This document shows, piece by piece, positions 27,022 through 39,469 of a stretch of DNA of 64,000 nucleotides; the stretch's first letter is position 1, and each line of letters opens with the position of its first letter. The position numbers were made by a program, and so were the translations under genes. Source of the DNA: Apostichopus japonicus (Eukaryota; Echinodermata; Holothuroidea; Aspidochirotida; Stichopodidae); NCBI RefSeq assembly GCF_037975245.1, contig NC_092573.1, positions 5,519,501 through 5,583,500 of the forward strand, written 5' to 3'. The notes beneath the pieces are model-generated. The model ran no database searches. It saw only the letters and a list, made by a program, of their open reading frames with translations, and was not told the origin of the DNA.

Positions 27022-30000
27022 TTATATTTGACCTGCCCGTCTATAACCAGAGTTGCGTTTACGATAAGTAATAACACCAATAATGGTCAGCACTGCGATC
27101 AACAACATACAGGACACAGTGGCACTGTAGACTGTCAATGCTGTGAACTGCCATGCTCCAGATGAACTCTCGTCTAATAGTGAAACGAAAGAAGAAAAGA
27201 AATAAACATTTCAAAGAATGAACTTGAAAGTTAGACAAAATATTTGGAAAAGTAACAGAATATAAGTTCATTATAAAATTTAAATCTGTATAGTTATGAT
27301 ATTTTGAAAACATTTTAACGGAAAGATACGGTATTTTAAATGTTTGGACAGTCTTTTGTGTTTCGTTGTTTTACTTAAACTACTAACAATATTATTGAAT
27401 TCCATCAATTTCCGTGCCTACACTCCTTCATGTCTATTCTTCACATTAGTATGTAAAGGCGAAAATCGTCGGACATTATCAGAATACACCCGCATTTACT
27501 GACCTCAAACAAAGTATAGAAAACTGTTTTCAAAATACTGTAAAAATAATGAAATAGGTTTAATGTTTACATATAGGTCATTTGACTCTTCACACACTGG
27601 TTACTGAGGCTGTAAACGTAAACTTACCAGCCGTGGTGTCATGGTGGCTTATTCGAATTGGTCCGGCGGATACGTGTCTCGAGAAGTTGATTTGGGTGGA
27701 CCGTTTACGTCTCACGGAAGCACAACTACTCGGCAAAGGACATTCGTATTGATCAATGGGGCAAATCTTTAACTCGCAGTGAATGTAAATCTATTAAGAT
27801 ATGAATAAATGAAAATAATATAAAATTGTTTTCCCGTACTGAAAAGTAAATAGCATCTAACTTTACATACAATGGGAATATAAAACTTTGGTATGATTTA
27901 TAGTATTTTTTCAATTTATCTTCAACAAAACAAAAAACCACCAACAAACAAAAAATAGAAAAGAAAGAGGGACTCACCGAATCACTGTTGCTGTCGGTGA
28001 AACGGAAAACCCTCATCCAGAAACCGAAGTTTTGATTGGTGGATTCAGCGGTACTAAGGTTACTAACCAGATTAAGAGCTGGGCAACTGTGGTAGGACAT
28101 TTAGAGATTTCTGGATTAGGCTCATGATGTATAATGTTAACATTTTGGTATAGGTCTTGTTATTTCATTGAGGATGACATCAAGTCATTTTAGCAGAGAG
28201 AAGTTTGCTGACCCTGAAAAGAAAATGTTTCTCTCCTATACATACACTGCATTGCATTGCACTGCACTACAACGTGTCCTTTTGTTCTGCAGCAGGGTTA
28301 TTATTATTTACAAAGACATATATTGTATAAGCATCACAACATGATGATACTGTAGGTATAAGTCTACGGTATCTAAATTACTAACCCTTCGTCGATTAAA
28401 TCCTCGTAACGGAAATGGTCTGCTTCTGGCTCTGGTGTTGCATAGCAACGGGAGGGGAAAACATCGATCCTAGACACATACTCAACTTCAGCTCGCAGGT
28501 AAATGACGTCATTTGTGTTTACCCTGACGTCACCCGTAATCTCATTATTGTAACTTCTGTCTGTGTAGGCTGCAAACACCATTTGGTACTGACCGTCTTC
28601 AGTAAGGTCCTCACTTAGGCTGTTTTGTACCACGGCGGATGAAGACACGATATTGTCTTGGTCAAATAAGCAATTGATATTAATATTTAGAGACTCTTGG
28701 GTAGTGATAGGATCAGTCGAACTCGCACTTCTTACAGTGTTTTTATAGATGATTTCACGTGTCTGTTCATCGACCTAAAAAAGAAAATAAAGAAAGAAAG
28801 AACTTACAAGAAATCACTCGGCGGTCTTTTACATTTGTTTAAAGATCGGTGCGATACTGTTTGCATTATTCATACAAACAGCAAGTTCCTTGATAATATG
28901 ACTGCATTCAAGAAGACTGTCAGACCCATTAGCATGTAAATAATTTAAGCAGTAAACATACGGCGTAATCATGCATTCGGTAATGATGATACATGCGAAA
29001 GAATGACTTAACAAAAATATAAACAGTACGAGCAATACGGTAACAATATTGTACCGTTACTGTTTGTTGCGCTAAAGAAGATAATGAACTTATTCAGTTT
29101 TGTTTCATAATATGTCATACAAAGGAACTTATTGGATTTATTGGAAGTTAACATGATACACGCCTTAGTTAGACCTTTTGAATATTACATAATAAAAAAC
29201 CTGTCATTGGGAAATTGTGAATGATGAAACACATGTCTGAATTAGTTACACTCTCTACAAGTTCAACTGTTCGTAGGTGATCTTTTACATACTAAACACT
29301 ATCTGCGTGTGTAACGATAATTCCTTTGCACATATCGTTCAAAACAAGTAAAAATCTTTCACAAGAAGCAAATAAGTTTAGATAAATCGATAGAGAAATT
29401 GTAAGCGCACCGTTTTCAAGTTGTTTTTCTCTGAAATAATCGTTCGTAATGGCATTTATACGGTAAAAAAGAAGTCCAAGTGAAATTAAGTTTTGATTAA
29501 CGTAGGGGAAACATATTCTGTAAGCATTTTAGTGAAATTTTCATCCACTTCCTAGATACCGTTTTCAAGAAATTTATAATCGAAATCGTGACAACTCGTG
29601 ACAACTCGTACCCTACGTGCACCTGTTGGCTTCAAGTTCACTTTTGATACAATCTAATATAGGTGGCTGTTGACGTGTTCTACGTTTCTTTCATCTCCAA
29701 ACGATATATCGTTTATATTTAAACATAATGCGAATTTCACCAGTGTGATTAAAATATATTCCTCTTAGACCAATCAAAAATAAATTTTCACAAGGAGTGC
29801 GTTTTGAGGAACTCGTAACAAGGAGATGCCAAATGGTTATAATCTTATAAATATGGTAGTCCGATTGTGAAGGAGCGTTACTACTTCCGTGCGATATAGG
29901 AACGGTTCATAACAGTGGCGTGGACAAGATTTCAACGGTGGAAAGAGAGGGAGTGGGTCGGTTGGCAAATTCTAAATTTTAAGCATAAACCTTTTATGGA

Positions 30001-30375
30001 AGGGCCTCTCGCGGTCCAGAAAAGGCGAGGTAATCTAAACATTCTTCCTTGACGGAATGTACAAAAATCCCCTGTATGTTCTACCACGACTGACAATGGT
30101 GGTAGTGGGGTGGGGTGGCTTATCGGGGTTCCCATACGCACGTCACTGTTTCATAACCATATTAGTTACTTAATATAGACTTACTTCCGCGGTGGTGTCA
30201 CAGTCTGTGTATGAGCTGTTTGCATAGAGGTATACGCCATCGTAATAACTTCCAGAGCAACTTCCCAGGCTTACACTGTTCTCACTGACATCACTACCTA
30301 ACAGTGCACCAGGAATCTCAACGATAAACTTATCCGGATTACAGTACAAAGTTATACTGTCAGTCAGGCTAAGTT
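27022..30375 (-). CDS. Gene C ZP domain and membrane-anchor exons
   Basis: Exons 30375-30185 (191 nt), 28774-28386 (389), 28086-27978 (109), 27790-27628 (163) and 27173-27022 (152). The first and fourth have the same lengths as in gene B and the others differ by multiples of three, so phases are conserved. The ZP-N part carries LYCNPD, GSCSG and a YANSSYTD sequon. ZP-C carries CYATPEP, IHCELKICPI and the RRKR site. In the duplicate gene D only the beginning of the first of these exons survives. Confidence 0.85.
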
Positions 30376-33300
30376 CTGTAATCACGTGAAAAAAATCAAA
30401 TAAATTGATTATAACTCAACTTTATATGCTAGCTTAGGCTTAATCCCACATTACGTGAAAACAAATAGGTTAGTCTAGCCTAAATACCATATGACTTTAT
30501 TACGTTATAATGTTATACTGTCCGTCAGGCCAAGTTCTACACAATGTGAAAACGTATAGTGAAATTGTATAGTGTAAAACCAGTTATTTATAGTTTCCTT
30601 ACATTTAAAGTATCAATGTTTGCGACCAATTACCGCTTCATTTCTATAAAAAACCCAAACAAAGAACAAACGGTAATATAAGACCACAACATGGAGAAAT
30701 GAGTTGCAATCTTCAACTCAACTCAAATTTAGACACATTTGCCTGGCTTTTCCAGGATTGGTGTAAGTGGATCCAGTGAGAGATATGTAATTTTAAAGAT
30801 TACTATAGGTTACCATAGCATGTCGGTGGTGTGCCGCCATTTTCCCAAACCCCATTGTCACACGTGTCGGTTTCTGTTCCGTTGATCCCATAGCCTCTGT
30901 CACAGGAGAACTGAACACTTTCTCCGTGGAGGTTTCCTCCTGTTATTTTCCCGTTATCAGGGGCATTTAGGGGTGGATTACAATCCACTGAAGAAAGAAA
31001 AACATCATGAAAATGATATTATTTGGCGTAAAAGTAATAATTATAACTCAAATTCACACTCGTCTGTAATGCAATGGAATTGGATAATAAATAAAATTTT
31101 GGTCAAGACCCATTATCGTTTCATTTATTTACATGAATAAAAGAAGGAAACGCTTAACCAAAAATGCACTTTTGAAGTTTATCGCACTAAATCAAAGATG
31201 CAACATAACATGATCCTTACGATGGCCATTTGTGTTAACAATAAACCTTTTTTTTTTACACCATGTCCCCTGTGTGACTTTCAAGTTATTGGCGATCAGT
31301 TTATTATTTAGCTGAAATTACCACGGACCACATTGGCGTCAAATCCTATGTAACACTCCTAACATGACTTCAGCTCCATTTTATATATCCACTACGCAAA
31401 ACATTATCTAAGTGCAGAGAAACCCAACAGCCAGATCTTTGCACAGAGCTATGAGACAAGAGACACACGGAAGTGATGATTGGTGAGATTCAAAGTGTCA
31501 AATTAAAACGATGCTAAATAGGGACCTGTCTAAATTGTGGTCTGCATATTATTATGTTTGATCTGACAACACTTTACCTCTGTTGATAGTTCACTACGCA
31601 ATCTGACTTAACGTATGTATTTGTATGTATTTTAGATCCTCCTGCAAGCAGGAACTCTCGAAGAAGCCATCATTGGCTTATCAAAGCCGCAAGCTGACCG
31701 AAGTCAGTCTCTTACATTCATATTTAACTTCCATGATTATGTATTGTCAATTGTCAACAAATCTGTAACTGGATGACATACATTAATCTTGGAATGACTC
31801 GAACTAGGGACCTCATGATTGAAAGGCACCGACGTTAACCAATGAACTAACACTCAAGAGTGTAGAGTTATTTACGTTTATTTACCTATGTGCTAAGAGA
31901 TACCATTTTGAGTTTTGTTTTCACAATTTTGTTTTCCTGTCTTAAACGTTGTGCTATTGTTCTCTGTTAGCAAAAACGGATTTAATAAAAAATAATTAAG
32001 TCAAGAAAGAAAAAGAAAATGTTGATAAAGTGTTTATCTATTGCCAAAGGCACCTGTAAGTAAGTCTTTAATAGGGCCTAAATTTTCGATCTTAGTAGGA
32101 TCCATTTCAATGGCGAAATGTCAGACTGTTTTCCTTTGAAGAAGATCATATACGGTCTTTCAACTTTCATATATAAGTTCAAAGAAAGTGAAGTTGTGTA
32201 AATATCTTATTAATCTATCACAAACGAAAGGTCAATGAAAGCATAGTGGTTAAAACAAAGTTGACCAAAACACAATTCATTTGTTATTCACAATCTGTAG
32301 CAGCCCACTGTTAATTTATCAGTGTGCGATTAAACTATATTGTTTACCAGTTACTGATAATAACTTCAATATAACTTTAATAGCCCAAAAATTGTATGGT
32401 TTCAATGATAATAGATATAGCCATATATAATGGTATTCAATTGACGAGAAATGTCTTGAAATACAACGAAGCAGAAATAAAGACCTTTCAACAATTAAAA
32501 CAAAAGACAAAATGTAAACTGTCATCTGAACCACTAAATACTTTTTGAGGAATGAAGTTTCAACGGCTTACTATAGCACTGGTCCGGAACGGTTCCTCCA
32601 ACAGTACTATCAGAACAGGTAAGAGTGAATGTGGTCTGTTGTTCATAGGAGTATTCACTGTTACACGTGATGGTCTTTGTACCCCCGTGAGAGAATGTAC
32701 TGTTGTTTGGTGAATCCGAATTTGGTACAGGATTTACTTTGCACTTTCCTGTTTGAAGGAATAAGAAAAACACGTTATTTGCTATGTATGACTCGCACTG
32801 GATGGCCTTTGAATATCCTACCGTGTCCACTCACTAAAAGCTGTATAATTCGTTGAATTGTATGAACCTACCGGTACAAAGAACATAAGGCATAATTGAT
32901 ATACTATGATAACTAATGAAGGAAAGTCAATGAAAACTACTACTTTTTTTTTTACTAGGAAGTTCATGTCCGCTCAATACCAGAACCCTCAGTCGCTGGT
33001 TGTCATAGTGACCGAACTGATCCAAGAGGAAACCAATATTTCTTTTTTCTACGAGTATAGATAAATATTGCATGGTACTCTAACTTGGGTTTTTCTTTGC
33101 CTACTTAAGTCCTGTCTTAAAACATTTCTCAGTTTATAAACAAATTCTTACCATACCATGGATAAGATGAGATGATTAGTTAGAGATTGAACCAGATCAT
33201 AAGATAGTATAACCACACGGTACATGGGGTTGGGTTAATTTAAGCTGCACTTCGTTAGTTTTAACTTCACAAACCATACAGACAGACAAACAATTTTAAA

Positions 33301-36300
33301 AACCTTAGGTATCTTGGAATATGTCCATGAACTTTAATCTATCTTTCTTAATTCATAGTCTTATATAGGAAGATGGTAACTGTAAAAACTTTACTGAAAC
33401 ATGAAGGCACTTCATCCCAGGTTCCGTCGGATTGACAAGTTATTGTTGTCGATGCTCCTGATTCCAAGTCACTTCCTTCGTAGCAGTTAACCTGCGCCGA
33501 ATCACCATTGTTGAAGGGACCGTTGGTTGTAAGATTACCATTCAGAATATTTGGCGATTCACATGAGGCTGAAAAGAAAAATAGTATATTCGTCTTTCTT
33601 TAATCTTTAATAAACAAAACTGCATCAATGTCCACAACTATGTCCACTACTACATATAAAAGGCCGAACTAATCATGAATGTGGTAAATAAGAGAATATA
33701 TGCATTCATCAGTTGAGAGTTTGAGAGTTTGTGTCTCCTGTGTGGTTTGTTGTTGATTGGTGCATGCCCCCACCCCCACCCCCACCAAGACACATGAATG
33801 GTCAGTCATTAGAGCCAGTGAATGAAGAAAAGGATCTTGGTGTTATTGTTTCAAGCTCTCTCAAATTAAATACACAAGTTGTTGCCTGTGTGAAAAGAGT
33901 CAACAGGATTTTGGGAATGATTTACAGAACTTTTGAAACAAAGGAATATGAATTAATGTTGCAACTTTATAAATCTATTTGTTCGTCCACTCTTGGGATT
34001 TGTCATTCAAGCTTGGAACCCATATATTATCTTGAAAAAGTACAGAGAAGATTTACAAGGATGATACCTGTTTTGCGGCATTTGCCATACAATGAAAGAC
34101 TCTCTGCTCTAAATCTCACCACATTTTCGACCAGAAGACTAAGAGGAGATTTAATTGAAGCTTTTAACATTATGAAAGGTTATGTAAAAGCTAGCCCTCA
34201 GTTATGGTTTGATTTTAGCGACATCTCTTTTACTAGAGGCGATTCAATGAAACTGTGCGCAAAGTATTCAAAATTAAATGTACGCAAACATTTTGTTTCG
34301 GTCAGGGTTGTATCTGAATGGAATGCCCTCCCACAGTCTGCCAATGACGCTACCAGTATAAATCAGTTCAAGGGACTTTTGGACAGACATCTGCAATGCA
34401 GGGGAGTTACAAGAGCTGAGCTTTCTCTCCCTTCTTCATCCCACGCTACATCTGTCTAGTGATGAGGCGTGGGATACAGGTGAATGTTTTGTTCTCGCTG
34501 GTATTAAATGCATACTGCTTATACTGCTTATAAAATAAAAGAGACTGTTGTGACTTAAAATAAAACATGTTCCCATGATAAATATTATCAAAAGAATAAA
34601 ACTATAAATATAAAAGTTATCAAATTAAAACTTCAATATTATCAAAACGTTAAAAGAAATAGAAATAAGTAAGAACCCTTATAAAATAAATTCAGTTATT
34701 TATAGGACATAGAGACAAAGGATGGTTATAAATGTAGTGTCAACTGGTTTTAGAATATGCAACGCAGCTCGATAAAAGGAAGAAAAAAAGTCTCTCAATT
34801 GGCGGTGTATATTGAACGATTCGATTAGTAAACTTTGTTTTGGCTTAGCGCCACACAGAGCAAATAGAGCTCCCAATATAAAAGTATGAATTTTGAACAT
34901 GGTTTCATGTATAACCTTATTTGACTTGACTATCATGAAAACATCTTTGCATGTTCCATTAGAATTACTGCAGTGAGAGACTTGAAGTTGTCTCTGCTCT
35001 GCAGAGATGTACATTGCTAGCAATTAAGAGCTGATAGTATTAAGAATGTTTCACTGGATAAGGTCTAAGAGAGATAACATACACTGCATACTGAATTTGG
35101 TTGCATTTTAGCAGCAATTTGAATATGAGCTTATCTGTGAGCTTATTTTATCTGTGTATGAAGAGGGATATAGGGTACAACAATGCTTTGTCATACGTCT
35201 GTTGTTGATAGTATTTTTATATGTTTCTCACCAATACAAATCGGTACTGTAGCAGGATTCCACTCATCGTCAGCGTCACAGATGGCGGTACCGGCCCCTG
35301 TTAGTGTGTAACCTTGATTACACGTGTAGGTTATGGTTTCCCTGGCATTGTAGATTTCTTTATCTGGAATCACATTAAGTGCGTCCCCGAGTACTGGTTT
35401 GGCACAATCGAAAACTAAAACGAAATATATAAAACACAAAGAATAAAGATCGGAAATGTTAAGAAAGCTGACTTCAACAAGATCAGATGAGGTATAGAGA
35501 TATATATCTGTCTGTTACTGAGAAATGTACTTGACGATCCACATCCATTTCGAGAGACTTAAACCCATTTCTTTCAGAATAAGACTAAACTTTGAACAAC
35601 TTTCACTGTTGTTCCCTAGACTGAAAAAAAACAAGAATATCATATTCGTGATGAAAAGAAAATAGATTGATGACAGTTTTAGGGTCTACCTGCATATAAT
35701 TACGTTTCTACAGAGAGCAATTTCTGTTTCTATTTGAATTCATGTAAGCATGTATGCATGGTTGCTCATGTTAAAGACTTAATTACACAGAAGCTGTTCA
35801 AATACTTACTCTCGCAACTCGACGGTGGAAATTGCCAGTTTCCACCATCAAGACACATGTTCATTGGAGGTCCACCTAAGTTTCCGGAACAAGATAGGGC
35901 AACTTGATCCCCAACATCGTAACAAACTTTCGTTGGATTCAAAGTCAAATCGGAAACAAAGAAGCTGGCGGGGCATTCTGTATTAAAATGAAGTATCAAA
36001 CAAAAATGCTTGTACTAAAATTAATCTAAAGCAAATATTTTCCGAGTAACTTATAAGTATGTTTGTCGTTATTATTGATACCAACGTCGCCCAAAAAAAG
36101 GAAAATAATAATAAAAATGATCGGAACAGAAAGAATGTGGTTTCTTAGACTGCGGAAAATCAATTCCTCAATACTGGACAGAACATAATTTGTACTACTA
36201 CAACTTAGACATTCTGTAAATTATGGAATAGTAAGGGCTTCAAGGATCATCAAAACCCGCCCTCAGCCCCACCCCCTCCCCCGCCATGTAACAAGCTAAA

Positions 36301-39300
36301 CATTTAGTAGAGGTTTTCAAAAGTACCTTTCTGAGAGGATGTGACTCTCCAAATTAATTCAAAACATAACAGGGTTCAATCAGACGATAGCGTGTCTATA
36401 GAAGAGTAATAAATATTCTGACAATGGCAGTGCTCGTTGAACCTAAATAACAATGACCATCATATAACCATCTAGCATATTTGAGGGCAACACGGTGACC
36501 ATAACATGATTCGACGGGATGATAGTTAATCGTTCCGTTTGCTAAACTCGTTCGCGCAGCGTATACTGTAAACACGTCGTTATGACCAGGGTAAACACCA
36601 TTAAAGTTTCATCCTCATATAAATTTCTTGGGGAGTAGGGGATTACGGGGGGGGGGGGGGGGTGGGGAGGTGAAAACCGAGCGGCGTATGAGGGGAATAT
36701 GCGTTGCTGTATGTCCATTTGGATTCCGAAGTACATTGATCACGGGATGGAATAAACGTAAGAAGAAAAAAACAAAGAAAATAGAACAAAGAAAACAGCA
36801 CGCTAGAGGTAGTCGGAGGGAAAATAGAAGACACTTGATAAGAAGCCAAACCCAAACAAAAGAGTGACGTATTAGAAACGATTTGGTTGGTAGTCGCACG
36901 TTGTGAAGATTTGTCATTTTGAAGCATGTAACTTCATGATTTCAAAGCTCCGAAGAATGTATGGACTCCGAGTTATAGTTTTTTGAGTGCTTGGGTTGTA
37001 AAATTTGTCTCTCGATCAAACCAAGTACCAGTTTCACTTAAATGAACACCCCGTCAACCTATTCAAGGGTTCTATGTGTTTTTATGCCATTGAACTTCCA
37101 TTTATTTGCAAGTTAGTTCATGTTTAATCATTAAAACAACATTTTATGTCCAAAATTTAATGTGATGCTTTGTTTGTCTTTCCTTGAGAACCTTGTCGAT
37201 TTAGTCATAATTCTATATCCAGGTACAGACTTTGGGAACTAATTTAGCAAATATGTTTCTATATACAGTCTTTCCTTTATCCGCTCACTCTGTTTATATG
37301 TTATAGCTCCATATGTTAGCTCCATATGTTAGCTCCATATTGTTGTTCAGACTGTCTAACTCAATCGGTGGTCATACCGAAAATGCTTGAGGGGAGCTAC
37401 ATTGTCCACAGTTTACTAACTCAATTATACAAGTATTCTCCTGGTTTATAGAACTATACTGATAAGTCATGTCTTAATGTTATAGTTTGTGTCTATGTGT
37501 GCGTGTGTGCCGGGGGGGGGGGGTAGGGTAGGGTGGGGTTTAGTGATCAGAAGTGGACTGATATAGTAAGCAGTATTTGAGTGCAATTATACAAACATGA
37601 TCATACTCACGCCCTGTAGAACACTGTCCATTGATGTTTTCTGTTTGTGTCTATGTGTGTTTGTGTGTCGGGGGTAGTAGGGGTGGGGTTTGGTGAGGTT
37701 TGGTGATCAGAAGTGGACTGATAGCAAGCAGTATTTGAGTGCAATTATATACAAACATGATCAAACTCACGCCCTGTAGAACACTTTCCATGGATGTATT
37801 TCTGTTTGTGTCTATATGTGTGCGTGTGTACCGGTGGTAAGTTTGGGTGTGGGGTGGGGTAATGTTTGGTAATCAGACTTGGACTGATGTAAAGCAGTAT
37901 TTGAGTGCAATTATATACAAACGTGATAATACTCACGCTCTGAAGTACACTGTCCATGGATGTTTTCTGTTGAGAAATGAAAAGCAAACAAAAAACTTTT
38001 AAACGGTTATATGTGATATCTAACAGCAAGCAAATTCATTGTGACGTCAAAGCAAAAGGGTATATAGTACTGCGTAGTATTTCTCGCCTTTAAATATAAT
38101 TATTTAAAAATGAAACTTGTACCTCTTTGAATGGTTAATTTAGTGCATTCGATTGAGAAGATATAAACTTGAAGATAATTACAACTTTGGAAGGTGTGCC
38201 TACTTTGATATCATACAGAATCTAATAAAATTCTTCAGCATTATTTAAAAATTTGCAAAATATGGCATCAAGTTTCCATATTAGCACCCTCCATATTATC
38301 AATCTTACTGAAAGGGGCCACTCCTCCTTTTAAACCCCTCCCTGGACTACAAAACAACTTAATATAGTATCTCCCTCCACTCGAATTTCGCCCTCCCTCC
38401 TGTCGAATTTCCCCTCCCCCCGAGGGTCATGTTCGCTTAAAATAAATATTTCTGTTGAAATCAGCTAATTTCATCAAGGAATCAGTTTGGAGGGATTTTA
38501 AAAGAGCAAAGCACGGGCCTATGTAAAGTGGATATGATGGAAATTAGGAGGCAAGGGAAACCGTCTTAACCAGTGGCGTAGGAAGGTACTTTTGAGTGGG
38601 GGGGGGGGCTGAAGACTGATGGCCGGCCTGGGGAGGGGTCTAAGGGGAGGGGGTGTCCCCCTCCCCTTTGGAATTTTTTGGCATTTCCAGGTGGCCTTAG
38701 ATGCAATTTGGTGCAATATAGCACACTTCAACTCCCACTCCATTTTGTAAAGAATTTTGCATTTTCACCTGGCCTTAAATGCAATTTGGTGCTCCAAATG
38801 AGATTTTTTTCTCATTTGGAAATGAAAAAGGGGTTTTCTGACTTGCGGAGCGGGGGGGGGGGGGAATGATACTTCCGCCCCCCATATTTTTCACTGGGGG
38901 GCTGGCGCCCCCCCAGCCCCCCCGGTTCCTACGCCCTTGGTCTTAACTTAAGCACAGAAATATATTCTAGATATTCCAATTTCCTTGAAATGTTTATCGC
39001 AATGTGTAGCATTTTGTTAGCTATAACATTACCAAAAGAAAGGAAATTTGGACGTGACGGGAGGGTCAGGTCTGTTTTACTGCAGCCGACTGGGGGATGG
39101 GAAGGGCGAGGGGTGGTAGAAACATAATGGTTAGGGGAATTTCCCATGTCCCCCACCCTTTTTGGCGCTACCACTGCAACCAAATCTCAAGCTTCGATGA
39201 GTTGTACAGTAAACATTTTAATGCAATTAAAAAAAAAAATTAAAAAAGCAGAAAATCTATATGTTGGCACTGTCATGTACCGTAGTCTTAAGGTATATTC

Positions 39301-39469
39301 ATTTATGTTGGTATGTTAATACTACAAAGCAACTTAAAAGAGTAACTAAAATACAATATATGATGTTAATGTCGGTTAGTGAAGATTCTTATTATAGCAA
39401 GTTTGATCGAGACTTACCGAATACACCGAATAGAATCAACGTTAAGCACAAGAGACCTTGCGGAGACAT
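27022..39469 (-). CDS. Gene C: signal peptide, five CCP, ZP domain, transmembrane protein
   Basis: Complete model with the exon plan of gene B: 39469-39418, 37966-37937, 35977-35810, 35414-35232, 33568-33395, 32748-32572, 30987-30814, 30375-30185, 28774-28386, 28086-27978, 27790-27628, 27173-27022. Total 1962 nt, 653 residues, every join open with GT/AG. Order: signal peptide 1-17 (MSPQGLLCLTLILFGVF); micro-exon segment 18-27 (ENIHGQCTSE); CCP1 28-83; CCP2 84-144; CCP3 145-202; CCP4 203-261 (no Trp); CCP5 262-319; ZP about 320-573; RRKR at 576-579, a furin-type consensus; one helix about 615-638; basic 15-residue tail ending GYRRAGQI, unlike the tail of B. Two more micro-exon copies lie just downstream in intron 2. 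Inferred role: surface or matrix protein that polymerises through ZP and binds through CCP modules. Confidence 0.88.
31630..31860 (-). mobile_element. tRNA-derived SINE (copy in gene C intron)
   Basis: On the minus strand 31855-31791 reads as a tRNA-like head, with 'tagttcattggttaacg' as A box and 'agttcgagtca' as B box. The flanking body continues towards 31630. The same sequence lies in gene D at 51830-52050, so the insertion predates the C/D duplication. Confidence 0.6.
33796..34486 (+). mobile_element. 5'-truncated non-LTR retrotransposon (LINE) insertion
   Basis: Antisense to gene C, within the intron between CCP2 and CCP3. It carries an open frame ending at 34459 that matches the C-terminal region of Jockey/CR1-type reverse transcriptase polyproteins (EKDLGVIVSSSLK, LEKVQRRFTRMIP, LRGDLIEAFNIM, VVSEWNALP). 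The N-terminal endonuclease and catalytic RT core are absent, so it is dead on arrival. TGAATG occurs at both edges (33795 and 34481). The matching place in gene D (near 53990) runs from 'gacaca' straight into 'ttttgttctc' and lacks the element. Confidence 0.75.
33815..34459 (+). pseudogene. Reverse-transcriptase C-terminal fragment
   Basis: About 215 codons of LINE polyprotein downstream of the RT catalytic motifs, opening near EPVNEEKDLG and closing with a stop at 34459. The frame is still open, which suggests a young insertion. The upstream start is not native: the first codons are intron sequence containing a proline-coding CCCCCA repeat. No host function is implied. Confidence 0.7.
37611..37640 (-). 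CDS. Gene C micro-exon, copy 1 (possible alternative or extra exon)
   Basis: 30 nt, phase 1 at both ends, AG acceptor and gtgagt donor, reading ENINGQCSTG(Q). Because it is symmetric it could replace copy 3 or be added to it (ten extra residues) without a frameshift. Whether it is used is unknown. Confidence 0.5.
37771..37801 (-). pseudogene. Gene C micro-exon, copy 2 (frame-disrupted)
   Basis: It has splice sites like the other copies but 31 nt between acceptor and donor, because one base is added near the acceptor (aaatacatcc against aaaacatcc). Inclusion would shift the reading frame unless a different acceptor is used. Confidence 0.6.
37937..37966 (-). CDS. Gene C micro-exon, copy 3 (used in the model)
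   Basis: 30 nt, phase 1 at both ends, acceptor 'ctcaacag', donor gtgagt. It joins signal exon to CCP1 as ENIHGQCTSE(Q). It is the copy nearest the signal exon and is most like the single equivalents in genes A and B in carrying a Cys-Thr pair. Confidence 0.7.
38571..38939. mobile_element. hAT-like non-autonomous DNA transposon in gene C intron 1
   Basis: 369 bp flanked by the 8-bp direct repeat gtcttaac (38563-38570 and 38940-38947). The ends are inverted repeats: left cagtggcgtaggaa, right complement caagggcgtaggaa. The matching site in gene D (near 57755) has one gtcttaac and no insert. An 8-bp target duplication with CAGNGGCG-type termini is characteristic of the hAT superfamily. The interior is G/C-homopolymer rich and non-coding. 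Confidence 0.85.

Larger units (their letters stand above)
37505..38000. repeat. Tandem triplication of a unit containing the gene C micro-exon
   Basis: Three copies of a unit about 160 bp long, each with 'tgtttgtgtctat', a gtgtgtg/G-rich stretch, 'gatcagaagtggactgat', 'cagtatttgagtgcaatta' and a micro-exon. The micro-exon copies are 37611-37640 (30 nt), 37771-37801 (31 nt) and 37937-37966 (30 nt). Each has an AG acceptor and a gtgagt donor on the minus strand. Confidence 0.8.

Noticed and set aside
33731-34459. 242-codon plus-strand frame as a host gene
   Set aside because: It is the C-terminal fragment of a LINE polyprotein with intron sequence at its start; the paralogous intron in gene D lacks it.
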